Counted from the stretch's first letter, positions 13,531 through 31,400 are shown. The stretch is 64,000 nt of DNA from Megachile rotundata (GCF_050947335.1 NC_134993.1:3658001-3722000), one strand, 5' to 3'. The notes: generated by a model not told the origin, from the sequence alone. Program-made: numbers and translations.

Positions 13531-16500
13531 ACAATCACAATCACACAATCACGATCACACAATCACCATCACACACTCACCATCACACAATCACGATCAC
13601 ACAATCACGATCACACAATCACGATCACACTATCACGATCACACAATCACAGTCACACAATCACAATCACACAATCACAATCACAATCACGATCACACAG
13701 TCACGATCACACGATCACGATCACACGATCACGATCACACAATCACGATCACACAATCACGATCACACAATCGCTATCACACAATCGCTATCACACAATC
13801 GCTATCACACAATCACAATCACACAATCACGATCACACAATCACCATCACACAATCACCATCACACAATCACGATCACACAATCACGATCACACAATCAC
13901 GATCAGACTATCGCGATCACACAATCACGATCACACAATCACGATCACACAATCACGATCACACAATCACGATCACACAATCACGATCACACAATCACGA
14001 TCACACAATCACGATCACACAATCACGATCACACAAACACGATCACACAATCACGATCACACAATCACGATCACACAATCACAGTCACACAATCACGATC
14101 ACACAACCACGATCAGACTATCGCGATCACACAATCATGATCACACAATCACGATCACTCAATCACGATCACAATATCACAATCACACAGTCACACAATC
14201 ACAATTACAATCACAATCACAATCACCATCACAGAATCACAATCACACAGTCACACAATCACAATCACAATTACAATCGCAATCACAATCACAATCACAA
14301 TCACAATCACAATCACAATCACAATCACAATCACAATCACAATCACAATCACAATCACAATCACACAATCACATCACACAATCACGATCACACAATCACG
14401 ATCACACAATTACGATCACACAATCACGATCACACAATCACTATCACAAAATCACAATCACACAGTCACACAATCACAATCACAATCAGCCAATCACAAA
14501 CACACCACCACGATCACACAATCACGATCACACAATCACTATCACAAAATCACAATCACACAGTCACACAATCACAATCACAATCAGCCAATCACAAACA
14601 CACAATCACGATCACACAATCACGATCACACAATCACAAACACACAGTCGCGATCACTCGATCACGATCACACAATCACGATCACACAGTCACGATCACA
14701 CAATCACAATCGCACAATCACGAACACACAATCACGATCACACAATCACGATCACACAATCACGATCACACAATCACCATCACACAATCACGATCACACA
14801 ATCACGATCACACAATCACCATCACACAATCACAATCACACAATCAAGATCACACAATCAAGATCACACAATGACGATCACACAATCACGATCGCACAGT
14901 CACGATCACACGATCACGATCACACAATCACAGTCACACAATCACAATCACACAATCACAATCACAATCACGATCACACAATCACGTTCACACAATTACA
15001 AACACACAGTCGCGATCACACTATCACGATCACACAATCACAGTCACACAATCACAATCACACAATCACAATCACAATCACGATCACACAGTCACGAACA
15101 CACAATCACGATCATACAATCACCATCACACAATCACAATCACACAATCAAGGTCACACAATGACGATCACACAATCAAGGTCACACAATGACGATCACA
15201 CAATCACCATCACAAAACCACGACCACACAATCACGATCACACAATCACGCTCACGCAATCACGATCACACAATCACGATCACACAATCACGATCACACA
15301 ATCACGATCACACAATCACAGTCACACAATCACAAACACACAGTCGCGATCACACGATCACGATCACACGATCACGATCACACAATCACAATCACACAAT
15401 CAAGGTCACACAATGACGATCACACCATCACCATCACACAATCACGACCACACAATCACGATCACACAATCACGATCACACAATCACGATCACACAATCA
15501 CAAACACACAGTCGCGATCACTCGATCACGATCACACAATCACGATCACACAGTCACGATCACACAATCACAATCGCACAATCACGAACACACAATCACG
15601 ATCACACAATCACGATCACACAATCACGATCACACAATCACGATCACACAATCACCATCACACAATCACAATCACACAATCAAGATCACACAATCAAGGT
15701 CACACAATGACGATCACACAATCACGATCGCACAGTCACGATCACACGATCACGATCACACAATCACAGTCACACAATCACAATCACACAATCACAATCA
15801 CAATCACGATCACACAATCACGTTCACACAATTACAAACACACAGTCGCGATCACACTATCACGATCACACAATCACAGTCCCACAATCACAATCACACA
15901 ATCACAATCACAATCACGATCGCACAGTCACGAACACACAATCACGATCACACAATCACCATCACACAATCACAATCACACAATCAAGATCACACAATCA
16001 AGGTCACACAATGACGATCACACAATCACGATCGCACAGTCACGATCACACGATCACGATCACACAATCACAGTCACACAATCACAATCATACAATCACA
16101 ATCACACAATCACAATCTCACAATCACAATCACACAATCACAATCACACAATCACAATCACACAATCACAATCACACAATCACAATCACACAATCACAAT
16201 CCCACAATCACAATCCCACAATCACAATCCCACAATCACAATCCTACAATCACACAATCACACAGTCACAATCTCACAATCACGATCACACAATCACAAT
16301 CACACAATCACAATCACACAATCACACTGTCACCATCACACAATCACGATCACACAATCACGATCACACAGTCACGATCACACAATCACACAGTCACAAT
16401 CCCACAATCACGATCACACAATCACGATCGCACAGTCACGATCACACGATCACGATCACACAATCACGATCACACAATCACAAACACACAGTCGCGATCA

Positions 16501-17018
16501 CTCGATCACGATCACACAATCACGATCACACAGTCACGATCACACAATCACAATCGCACAATCACGAACACACAATCACGATCACACAATCACGATCACA
16601 CAATCACGATCACACAATCACCATCACACAATCACGATCACACAATCACGATCACACAATCACCATCACACAATCACAATCACACAATCAAGATCACACA
16701 ATCAAGGTCACACAATGACGATCACACAATCACGATCGCACAGTCACGATCACACGATCACGATCACACAATCACAGTCACACAATCACAATCACACAAT
16801 CACAATCACAATCACGATCACACAATCACGTTCACACAATTACAAACACACAGTCGCGATCACACTATCACGATCACACAATCACAGTCCCACAATCACA
16901 ATCACACAATCACAATCACAATCACGATCGCACAGTCACGAACACACAATCACGATCACACAATCACCATCACACAATCACAATCACACAATCAAGATCA
17001 CACAATCAAGGTCACACA
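13531..17018. repeat. HOR-B partial tandem duplicate (~3.7 kb)
   Basis: Sequence from about 13,535 matches about 9,808 onward: ACACACTCACC at 13,571 against 9,844, and ATCATGATC at 14,137 against 10,410 (offset 3,727). The offset falls to 3,709 after the hexamer array (three hexamers fewer) and to 3,681 by 15,707. The left edge is a chimeric join: AATCCCAC sequence as at 12.52 kb runs straight into sequence as at 9.8 kb. Confidence 0.85.
14279..14367. repeat. Pure hexamer array, family H, copy 4 (shortest)
   Basis: From the G of ATCGCA (14,279) to the terminating CACACA (14,362) is 83 bp, i.e. 13 hexamers plus 5 bp. It is three hexamers fewer than copy 3, its direct tandem parent or sister. 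Confidence 0.93.
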
Positions 17019-18790
17019 ATGACGATCACACAATCACAATCACACAATCACAATCTCACAATCACAATCACACAATCACAATCACACAATCACAATCACA
17101 CAATCACAATCACACAATCACAATCACACAATCACAATCCCACAATCACAATCCCACAATCACAATCCCACAATCACAATCCTACAATCACACAATCACA
17201 CAGTCACAATCTCACAATCACGATCACACAATCACAATCACACAATCACAATCACACAATCACACTGTCACCATCACACAATCACGATCACACAATCACG
17301 ATCACACAGTCACGATCACACAATCACACAGTCACAATCCCACAATCACGATCACACAATCACGATCGCACAGTCACGATCACACGATCACGATCACACA
17401 ATCACAATCACACAATCACAATCACACAATCACAATCACACAATCACGATCACACAATCACCATCACACAATCACACAGTCACAATCCCACAATCACGAT
17501 AACACAATCACGATCGCACAGTCACGATCACACGATCACGATCACACAATCACAGTCACACAATCACAATCACACAATCACAATCACAATCACGATCACA
17601 CAGTCACGATCACACGATCACGATCACACGATCACGATCACACAATCACGATCACACAATCACGATCACACAATCGCTATCACACAATCGCTATCACACA
17701 ATCACAATCACACAATCACGATCACACAATCACCATCACACAATCACCATCACACAATCACGATCACACAATCACGATCACACAATCACGATCAGACTAT
17801 CACGATCACACAATCACAGTCACACAATCACAATCACACAATCACAATCACAATCACGATCACACAATCACAATTACACAAACACGATCACACTATCACG
17901 ATCACACAATCACGATCGCACAATCACTATCACACAATCACACAATCACGCAATCACAATCACACAATCACACAGTCACAATCCCACAATCAGGATCACA
18001 CAATCACAATCCCACAATCACAATCACACAATCACGATCACACAATCACAATCACGCAGTCACACTATCACAATCACAATCACAATCACAATCACAATCA
18101 CACAATCACACAATCACAATCCCACAATCACAATCACACAATCACAGTCACACAATCACAATCATACAATCACACAGTCACAATCCCACAATCACGATCA
18201 CACAATCACGATCGCACAGTCACGATCACACAATCACACAGTCACAATCCCACAATCACGATCACACAATCACGATCGCACAGTCACGATCACACGATCA
18301 CGATCACACAATCACAATCACACAATCACAATCACACAATCACAATCACACAATCACGATCACACAATCACCATCACACAATCACACAGTCACAATCCCA
18401 CAATCACGATAACACAATCACGATCGCACAGTCACGATCACACAATCACAGTCACACAATCACAATCACACAATCACAATCACAATCACGATCACACAGT
18501 CACGATCACACGATCACGATCACACGATCACGATCACACAATCACGATCACACAATCACGATCACACAATCACCATCACACAATCGCTATCACACAATCG
18601 CTATCACACAATCACAATCACACAATCACGATCACACAATCACCATCACACAATCACCATCACACAATCACGATCACACAATGACGATCACACAATCACG
18701 ATCAGACTATCACGATCACACAATCACAGTCACACAATCACAATCACACAATCACAATCACAATCACGATCACACAATCACAATCCCACA
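17019..18790. repeat. HOR-A-derived segment inside the super-repeat
   Basis: Collinear with about 1,790-3,540 (offset 15,245 at both ends checked). The left edge lies right at the TCAAGGTCACACAATGACG landmark at 17,007: upstream is HOR-B sub-block sequence and downstream is HOR-A type sequence. The join between the two HOR families is therefore exposed here and again at 29,440. Confidence 0.8.
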
Positions 18791-19324
18791 ATCACACAAT
18801 CACACTGTCACAATCCCACAATCACGATCACACAATCACGATCACACAGTCACGATCACACAATCACACAGTCACAATCCCACAATCACGATCACACAAT
18901 CACGATCGCACAGTCACGATCACACGATCACGATCACACAATCACAATCACACAATCACAATCACACAATCACAATCACACAATCACGATCACACAATCA
19001 CCATCACACAATCACACAGTCACAATCCCACAATCACGATAACACAATCACGATCGCACAGTCACGATCACACGATCACGATCACACAATCACAGTCACA
19101 CAATCACAATCACACAATCACAATCACAATCACGATCACACAGTCACGATCACACGATCACGATCACACGATCACGATCACACAATCACGATCACACAAT
19201 CACGATCACACAATCACCATCACACAATCGCTATCACACAATCGCTATCACACAATCACAATCACACAATCACGATCACACAATCACCATCACACAATCA
19301 CCATCACACAATCACGATCACACA

Positions 19325-22300
19325 ATGACGATCACACAATCACGATCAGACTATCACGATCACACAATCACAGTCACACAATCACAATCACACAATCACA
19401 ATCACAATCACGATCACACAATCACAATTACACAAACACGATCACACAATAACGATCACACAATCACGATCACACAATCACTATCACACAATCACACAAT
19501 CACGCAATCACAATCACACAATCACACAGTCACAATCCCACAATCACGATCACACAATCACAATCCCACAATCACAATCACACAATCACGATCACACAAT
19601 CACAATCACGCAGTCACACTATCACAATCACAATCACAATCACAATCACAATCACACAATCACACAATCACAATCCCACAATCACAATCACACAATCACA
19701 GTCACACAATCACAATCACACAATCACACAGTCACAATCCCACAATCACGATCACACAATCACGATCGCACAGTCACGATCACACGATCACGATCACACA
19801 ATCACAATCACACAATCACAATCACACAATCACAATCACACAATCACGATCACACAATCACCATCACACACTCACCATCACACAATCACGATCACACAAT
19901 CACGATCACACAATCACGATCACACTATCACGATCACACAATCACAGTCACACAATCACAATCACACAATCACAATCACAATCACGATCACACAGTCGCG
20001 ATCACACGATCACGATCACACGATCACGATCACACAATCACGATCACACAATCACGATCACACAATCGCTATCACACAATCGCTATCACACAATCGCTAT
20101 CACACAATCACAATCACACAATCACGATCACACAATCACCATCACACAATCACCATCACACAATCACGATCACACAATCACGATCACACAATCACGATCA
20201 GACTATCGCGATCACACAATCACGATCACACAATCACGATCACACAATCACGATCACACAATCACGATCACACAATCACGATCACACAATCACGATCACA
20301 CAATCACGATCACACAATCACGATCACACAAACACGATCACACAATCACGATCACACAATCACGATCACACAATCACAGTCACACAATCACGATCACACA
20401 ACCACGATCAGACTATCGCGATCACACAATCATGATCACACAATCACGATCACTCAATCACGATCACAATATCACAATCACACAGTCACACAATCACAAT
20501 TACAATCACAATCACAATCACGATCACAGAATCACAATCACACAGTCACACAATCACAATCACAATTACAATCGCAATCACAATCACAATCACAATCACA
20601 ATCACAATCACAATCACAATCACAATCACAATCACAATCACAATCACAATCACAATCACAATCACAATCACACAATCACATCACACAATCACGATCACAC
20701 AATCACGATCACACAATTACGATCACACAATCACGATCACACAATCACGATCACACAATCACTATCACAAAATCACAATCACACAGTCACACAATCACAA
20801 TCACAATCAGCCAATCACAAACACACCACCACGATCACACAATCACGATCACACAATCACTATCACAAAATCACAATCACACAGTCACACAATCACAATC
20901 ACAATCAGCCAATCACAAACACACAATCACGATCACACAATCACGATCACACAATCACAAACACACAGTCGCGATCACTCGATCACGATCACACAATCAC
21001 GATCACACAGTCACGATCACACAATCACAATCGCACAATCACGAACACACAATCACGATCACACAATCACGATCACACAATCACGATCACACAATCACCA
21101 TCACACAATCACGATCACACAATCACGATCACACAATCACCATCACACAATCACAATCACACAATCAAGATCACACAATCAAGATCACACAATGACGATC
21201 ACACAATCACGATCGCACAGTCACGATCACACGATCACGATCACACAATCACAGTCACACAATCACAATCACACAATCACAATCACAATCACGATCACAC
21301 AATCACGTTCACACAATTACAAACACACAGTCGCGATCACACTATCACGATCACACAATCACAGTCACACAATCACAATCACACAATCACAATCACAATC
21401 ACGATCACACAGTCACGAACACACAATCACGATCATACAATCACCATCACACAATCACAATCACACAATCAAGGTCACACAATGACGATCACACAATCAA
21501 GGTCACACAATGACGATCACACAATCACCATCACAAAACCACGACCACACAATCACGATCACACAATCACGCTCACGCAATCACGATCACACAATCACGA
21601 TCACACAATCACGATCACACAATCACGATCACACAATCACAGTCACACAATCACAAACACACAGTCGCGATCACACGATCACGATCACACGATCACGATC
21701 ACACAATCACAATCACACAATCAAGGTCACACAATGACGATCACATCATCACCATCACACAATCACGACCACACAATCACGATCACACAATCACGATCAC
21801 ACAATCACGATCACACAATCACAAACACACAGTCGCGATCACTCGATCACGATCACACAATCACGATCACACAGTCACGATCACACAATCACAATCGCAC
21901 AATCACGAACACACAATCACGATCACACAATCACGATCACACAATCACGATCACACAATCACCATCACACAATCACGATCACACAATCACCATCACACAA
22001 TCACAATCACACAATCAAGATCACACAATCAAGGTCACACAATGACGATCACACAATCACGATCGCACAGTCACGATCACACGATCACGATCACACAATC
22101 ACAGTCACACAATCACAATCACACAATCACAATCACAATCACGATCACACAATCACGTTCACACAATTACAAACACACAGTCGCGATCACACTATCACGA
22201 TCACACAATCACAGTCCCACAATCACAATCACACAATCACAATCACAATCACGATCGCACAGTCACGAACACACAATCACGATCACACAATCACCATCAC

Positions 22301-22331
22301 ACAATCACAATCACACAATCAAGGTCACACA
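19325..22331. repeat. HOR-B, copy 3
   Basis: Matches 9,303-12,330 by many private markers: CAATTACACAAACACG, ATCGCGATC after CAGACTATC, ATCATGATC at 20,432 and paired landmarks near 21,469 and 21,497. Visible differences include AGTCGCGATC near 19,996, where copy 1 has AGTCACGATC, and ATCACATCATC at about 21,744 against ATCACACCATC. Confidence 0.82.
20574..20674. repeat. Pure hexamer array, family H, copy 5
   Basis: From the G of ATCGCA (20,574) to the terminating CACACA (20,669) is 95 bp, i.e. 15 hexamers plus 5 bp. Flanks are as in copies 3 and 4. Confidence 0.93.
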
Positions 22332-25300
22332 ATGACGATCACACAATCAAGGTCACACAATGACGATCACACAATCACCATCACAAAACCACGACCACAC
22401 AATCACGATCACACAATCACGCTCACGCAATCACGATCACACAATCACGATCACACAATCACGATCACACAATCACGATCACACAATCACAATCGCACAA
22501 TCACAATCACAATCACGATCGCACAGTCACGATCACACGATCACGATCACACGATCACGATCACACAATCACGATTACACAATCACGATCACACAATCGC
22601 TATCACACAATCGCTATCACACAATCACAATCACACAATCACGATCACACAATCACCATCACACAATCACCATCACACAATCACGATCACACAATGACGA
22701 TCACACAATCACGATCAGACTATCACGATCACACAATCACAATCACACAATCACAATCACAATCACGATCACACAGTCACGATCACACGATCACGATCAC
22801 ACGATCACGATCACACAATCACAATCACACAATCACAATCACACAATCACAATCACACAACCACGATCACACAATCACCATCACACACTCACCATCACAC
22901 AATCACGATCACAGAATCACGATCACACAATCACGATCACACTATCACGATCACACAATCACAGTCACACAATCACAATCACACAATCACAATCACAATC
23001 ACGATCACACAGTCACGATCACACGATCACGATCACACGATCACGATCACACAATCACGATCACACAATCACGATCACACAATCGCTATCACACAATCGC
23101 TATCACACAATCACAATCACACAATCACGATCACACAATCACCATCACACAATCACCATCACACAATCACGATCACACAATCACGATCACACAATCACGA
23201 TCACACAATCACGATCAGACTATCACGATCACACAATCACAGTCACACAATCACAATCACACAATCACAATTACAATCACGATCACACAATCACAATTAC
23301 ACAAACACGATCACACAATCACGATCACACAATCACGATCACACAATCACAATCCCACAATCACAATCACACAATCACGATCACACAATCACAATCACGC
23401 AGTCACACTATCACAATCACAATCACAATCACAATCACAATCACAATCACAATCACAATCACACAATCACACAATCACAATCACACAATCACAATCCCAC
23501 AATCACAATCCCACAATCACAATCCCACAATCACAATCCCACAATCACAATCCCACAATCACACAATCACACAGTCACAATCCCACAATCACGATCACAC
23601 AATCACGATCACACAATCCCAATCACAATCCCAATCACACCATCACAATCACACAATCACACTGTCACAATCCCACAATCACGATCACACAATCACGATC
23701 ACACAGTCACGATCACACAATCACACAGTCACAATCCCACAATCACGATCACACAATCACGATCGCACAGTCACGATCACACGATCACGATCACACAATC
23801 ACAATCACACAATCACAATCACACAATCACAATCACACAACCACGATCACACAATCACCATCACACACTCACCATCACACAATCACGATCACAGAATCAC
23901 GATCACACAATCACGATCACACTATCACGATCACACTATAACGATCACACAATCACAGTCACACAATCACAATCACACAATCACAATCACAATCACGATC
24001 ACACAGTCACGATCACACGATCACGATCACACGATCACGATCACACAATCACGATCACACAATCACGATCACACAATCGCTATCACACAATCGCTATCAC
24101 ACAATCACAATCACACAATCACGATCACACAATCACCATCACACAATCACCATCACACAATCACGATCACACAATCACGATCACACAATCACGATCACAC
24201 AATCACGATCAGACTATCACGATCACACAATCACAGTCACACAATCACAATCACACAATCACAATTACAATCACGATCACACAATCACAATTACACAAAC
24301 ACGATCACACCATCACGATCACACAATCACGATCACACAATCACAATCCCACAATCACAATCACACAATCACGATCACACAATCACAATCACGCAGTCAC
24401 ACTATCACAATCACAATCACAATCACAATCACAATCACAATCACAATCACAATCACACAATCACACAATCACAATCCCACAATCACAATCACACAATCAC
24501 AGTCACACAATCACAATCACACAATCACAATCACACAATCCCAATCACACAATCACAATCACACAATCACACTGTCACAATCCCACAATCACGATCACAC
24601 AATCACGATCACACAGTCACGATCACACAATCACACAGTCACAATCCCACAATCACGATCACACAATCACGATCGCACAGTCACGATCACACGATCACGA
24701 TCACACAATCACAATCACACAATCACAATCACACAATCACAATCACACAACCACGATCACACAATCACCATCACACACTCACCATCACACAATCACGATC
24801 ACAGAATCACGATCACACAATCACGATCACACTATCACGATCACACAATCACAGTCACACAATCACAATTACACAATCACAATCACAATCACGATCACAC
24901 AGTCACGATCACACGATCACGATCACACGATCACGATCACACAATCACGATCACACAGTCACGATCACACAATCACAATCGCACAATCACGAACACACAA
25001 TCACGATCACACAATCACGATCACACAATCACGATCACACAATCACCATCACACAATCACGATCACACAATCACCATCACACAATCACAATCACACAATC
25101 AAGATCACACAATCAAGGTCACACAATGACGATCACACAATCACGATCGCACAGTCACGATCACACGATCACGATCACACAATCACAGTCACACAATCAC
25201 AATCACACAATCACAATCACAATCACGATCACACAATCACGTTCACACAATTACAAACACACAGTCGCGATCACACTATCACGATCACACAATCACAGTC

Positions 25301-25415
25301 CCACAATCACAATCACACAATCACAATCACAATCACGATCGCACAGTCACGAACACACAATCACGATCACACAATCACCATCACACAATCACAATCACAC
25401 AATCAAGGTCACACA
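22332..25415. repeat. HOR-C, unit 1 (3,084 bp)
   Basis: Positions 22,332, 22,360, 22,694 and 22,861 match 25,416, 25,444, 25,778 and 25,945, a constant offset of 3,084. Inside the unit a ~0.9-1.0 kb sub-repeat recurs: ACAACCACGATCACAC followed by CACACTCACC is near 22,861, 23,841 and 24,751. The right end (from about 24,950) differs from unit 2, running into HOR-B type sequence with ATCACGAACACAC. Confidence 0.87.
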
Positions 25416-28400
25416 ATGACGATCACACAATCAAGGTCACACAATGACGATCACACAATCACCATCACAAAACCACGACCACACAATCACGATCACACAA
25501 TCACGCTCACGCAATCACGATCACACAATCACGATCACACAATCACGATCACACAATCACGATCACACAATCACAATCGCACAATCACAATCACAATCAC
25601 GATCGCACAGTCACGATCACACGATCACGATCACACGATCACGATCACACAATCACGATTACACAATCACGATCACACAATCGCTATCACACAATCGCTA
25701 TCACACAATCACAATCACACAATCACGATCACACAATCACCATCACACAATCACCATCACACAATCACGATCACACAATGACGATCACACAATCACGATC
25801 AGACTATCACGATCACACAATCACAATCACACAATCACAATCACAATCACGATCACACAGTCACGATCACACGATCACGATCACACGATCACGATCACAC
25901 AATCACAATCACACAATCACAATCACACAATCACAATCACACAACCACGATCACACAATCACCATCACACACTCACCATCACACAATCACGATCACAGAA
26001 TCACGATCACACAATCACGATCACACTATCACGATCACACAATCACAGTCACACAATCACAATCACACAATCACAATCACAATCACGATCACACAGTCAC
26101 GATCACACGATCACGATCACACGATCACGATCACACAATCACGATCACACAATCACGATCACACAATCGCTATCACACAATCGCTATCACACAATCACAA
26201 TCACACAATCACGATCACACAATCACCATCACACAATCACCATCACACAATCACGATCACACAATCACGATCACACAATCACGATCACACAATCACGATC
26301 AGACTATCACGATCACACAATCACAGTCACACAATCACAATCACACAATCACAATTACAATCACGATCACACAATCACAATTACACAAACACGATCACAC
26401 AATCACGATCACACAATCACGATCACACAATCACAATCCCACAATCACAATCACACAATCACGATCACACAATCACAATCACGCAGTCACACTATCACAA
26501 TCACAATCACAATCACAATCACAATCACAATCACAATCACAATCACACAATCACACAATCACAATCACACAATCACAATCCCACAATCACAATCCCACAA
26601 TCACAATCCCACAATCACAATCCCACAATCACAATCCCACAATCACACAATCACACAGTCACAATCCCACAATCACGATCACACAATCACGATCACACAA
26701 TCCCAATCACAATCCCAATCACACCATCACAATCACACAATCACACTGTCACAATCCCACAATCACGATCACACAATCACGATCACACAGTCACGATCAC
26801 ACAATCACACAGTCACAATCCCACAATCACGATCACACAATCACGATCGCACAGTCACGATCACACGATCACGATCACACAATCACAATCACACAATCAC
26901 AATCACACAATCACAATCACACAACCACGATCACACAATCACCATCACACACTCACCATCACACAATCACGATCACAGAATCACGATCACACAATCACGA
27001 TCACACTATCACGATCACACTATAACGATCACACAATCACAGTCACACAATCACAATCACACAATCACAATCACAATCACGATCACACAGTCACGATCAC
27101 ACGATCACGATCACACGATCACGATCACACAATCACGATCACACAATCACGATCACACAATCGCTATCACACAATCGCTATCACACAATCACAATCACAC
27201 AATCACGATCACACAATCACCATCACACAATCACCATCACACAATCACGATCACACAATCACGATCACACAATCACGATCACACAATCACGATCAGACTA
27301 TCACGATCACACAATCACAGTCACACAATCACAATCACACAATCACAATTACAATCACGATCACACAATCACAATTACACAAACACGATCACACCATCAC
27401 GATCACACAATCACGATCACACAATCACAATCCCACAATCACAATCACACAATCACGATCACACAATCACAATCACGCAGTCACACTATCACAATCACAA
27501 TCACAATCACAATCACAATCACAATCACAATCACAATCACACAATCACACAATCACAATCCCACAATCACAATCACACAATCACAGTCACACAATCACAA
27601 TCACACAATCACAATCACACAATCCCAATCACACAATCACAATCACACAATCACACTGTCACAATCCCACAATCACGATCACACAATCACGATCACACAG
27701 TCACGATCACACAATCACACAGTCACAATCCCACAATCACGATCACACAATCACGATCGCACAGTCACGATCACACGATCACGATCACACAATCACAATC
27801 ACACAATCACAATCACACAATCACAATCACACAACCACGATCACACAATCACCATCACACACTCACCATCACACAATCACGATCACAGAATCACGATCAC
27901 ACAATCACGATCACACTATCACGATCACACAATCACAGTCACACAATCACAATTACACAATCACAATCACAATCACGATCACACAGTCACGATCACACGA
28001 TCACGATCACACGATCACGATCACACAATCACGATCACACAATCACGATCACACAATCGCTATCACACAATCGCTATCACACAATCACAATCACACAATC
28101 ACGACCACACAATCACCATCACACAATCACCATCACACAATCACCATCACACAATCACGATCACACAATCACAATCACACAATCAAGATCACACAATCAA
28201 GATCACACAATGACGATCACACAATCACGATCGCACAGTCACGATCACACGATCACGATCACACAATCACAGTCACACAATCACAATCACACAATCACAA
28301 TCACAATCACGATCACACAATCACGTTCACACAATTACAAACACACAGTCGCGATCACACTATCACGATCACACAATCACAGTCCCACAATCACAATCAC

Positions 28401-28431
28401 ACAATCAAGATCACACAATCAAGGTCACACA
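25416..28431. repeat. HOR-C, unit 2
   Basis: Collinear with unit 1 for about 2.6 kb with no difference noticed by eye between 25,778 and 27,025. After about 28,030 it keeps ATCGCTATC pairs and then has AATCACGACCACAC near 28,100. That end type is shared with 37.1-37.2 kb but not with unit 1. Confidence 0.85.
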
Positions 28432-31400
28432 ATGACGATCACACAATCACGATCGCACAGTCACGATCACACGATCACGATCACACAATCACAGTCACAC
28501 AATCACAATCATACAATCACAATCACACAATCACAATCTCACAATCACAATCACACAATCACAATCACACAATCACAATCACACAATCACAATCACACAA
28601 TCACAATCACACAATCACAATCCCACAATCACAATCCCACAATCACAATCCCACAATCACAATCCTACAATCACACAATCACACAGTCACAATCTCACAA
28701 TCACGATCACACAATCACAATCACACAATCACAATCACACAATCACACTGTCACCATCACACAATCACGATCACACAATCACGATCACACAGTCACGATC
28801 ACACAATCACACAGTCACAATCCCACAATCACGATCACACAATCACGATCGCACAGTCACGATCACACGATCACGATCACACAATCACGATCACACAATC
28901 ACAAACACACAGTCGCGATCACTCGATCACGATCACACAATCACGATCACACAGTCACGATCACACAATCACAATCGCACAATCACGAACACACAATCAC
29001 GATCACACAATCACGATCACACAATCACGATCACACAATCACCATCACACAATCACGATCACACAATCACGATCACACAATCACCATCACACAATCACAA
29101 TCACACAATCAAGATCACACAATCAAGGTCACACAATGACGATCACACAATCACGATCGCACAGTCACGATCACACGATCACGATCACACAATCACAGTC
29201 ACACAATCACAATCACACAATCACAATCACAATCACGATCACACAATCACGTTCACACAATTACAAACACACAGTCGCGATCACACTATCACGATCACAC
29301 AATCACAGTCCCACAATCACAATCACACAATCACAATCACAATCACGATCGCACAGTCACGAACACACAATCACGATCACACAATCACCATCACACAATC
29401 ACAATCACACAATCAAGATCACACAATCAAGGTCACACAATGACGATCACACAATCACAATCACACAATCACAATCTCACAATCACAATCACACAATCAC
29501 AATCACACAATCACAATCACACAATCACAATCACACAATCACAATCACACAATCACAATCCCACAATCACAATCCCACAATCACAATCCCACAATCACAA
29601 TCCTACAATCACACAATCACACAGTCACAATCTCACAATCACGATCACACAATCACAATCACACAATCACAATCACACAATCACAATCACACAATCACAC
29701 TGTCACCATCACACAATCACGATCACACAATCACGATCACACAGTCACGATCACACAATCACACAGTCACAATCCCACAATCACGATCACACAATCACGA
29801 TCGCACAGTCACGATCACACGATCACGATCACACAATCACAATCACACAATCACAATCACACAATCACAATCACACAATCACGATCACACAATCACCATC
29901 ACACAATCACACAGTCACAATCCCACAATCACGATAACACAATCACGATCGCACAGTCACGATCACACGATCACGATCACACAATCACAGTCACACAATC
30001 ACAATCACACAATCACAATCACAATCACGATCACACAGTCACGATCACACGATCACGATCACACGATCACGATCACACAATCACGATCACACAATCACGA
30101 TCACACAATCGCTATCACACAATCGCTATCACACAATCACAATCACACAATCACGATCACACAATCACCATCACACAATCACCATCACACAATCACGATC
30201 ACACAATCACGATCACACAATCACGATCAGACTATCACGATCACACAATCACAGTCACACAATCACAATCACACAATCACAATCACAATCACGATCACAC
30301 AATCACAATTACACAAACACGATCACACTATCACGATCACACAATCACGATCGCACAATCACTATCACACAATCACACAATCACGCAATCACAATCACAC
30401 AATCACACAGTCACAATCCCACAATCAGGATCACACAATCACAATCCCACAATCACAATCACACAATCACGATCACACAATCACAATCACGCAGTCACAC
30501 TATCACAATCACAATCACAATCACAATCACAATCACACAATCACACAATCACAATCCCACAATCACAATCACACAATCACAGTCACACAATCACAATCAT
30601 ACAATCACACAGTCACAATCCCACAATCACGATCACACAATCACGATCGCACAGTCACGATCACACAATCACACAGTCACAATCCCACAATCACGATCAC
30701 ACAATCACGATCGCACAGTCACGATCACACGATCACGATCACACAATCACAATCACACAATCACAATCACACAATCACAATCACACAATCACGATCACAC
30801 AATCACCATCACACAATCACACAGTCACAATCCCACAATCACGATAACACAATCACGATCGCACAGTCACGATCACACAATCACAGTCACACAATCACAA
30901 TCACACAATCACAATCACAATCACGATCACACAGTCACGATCACACGATCACGATCACACGATCACGATCACACAATCACGATCACACAATCACGATCAC
31001 ACAATCACCATCACACAATCGCTATCACACAATCGCTATCACACAATCACAATCACACAATCACGATCACACAATCACCATCACACAATCACCATCACAC
31101 AATCACGATCACACAATGACGATCACACAATCACGATCAGACTATCACGATCACACAATCACAGTCACACAATCACAATCACACAATCACAATCACAATC
31201 ACGATCACACAATCACAATCCCACAATCACACAATCACACTGTCACAATCCCACAATCACGATCACACAATCACGATCACACAGTCACGATCACACAATC
31301 ACACAGTCACAATCCCACAATCACGATCACACAATCACGATCGCACAGTCACGATCACACGATCACGATCACACAATCACAATCACACAATCACAATCAC

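Larger units (their letters stand above)
16011..28431. repeat. ~12.4 kb super-repeat, copy 1
   Basis: ATGACGATC landmarks at 16,011, 16,718 (block end) and 17,019 match 28,432, 29,139 and 29,440 (offset 12,421). After a net loss of 244 bp in copy 2, positions 19,325, 22,332 and 22,694 match 31,502, 34,503 and 34,865 (offsets 12,177 then 12,171). Copy 1 includes two HOR-C units; copy 2 has one complete unit plus the start of another. Confidence 0.85.

Noticed and set aside
20432..20440. ATCATGATC palindrome in HOR-B (10,408, 14,135, 20,430, 32,607) as a possible protein site or origin
   Set aside because: It is a one-base variant of the usual ATCACGATC that moved with HOR-B duplications; nothing else around it suggests function.
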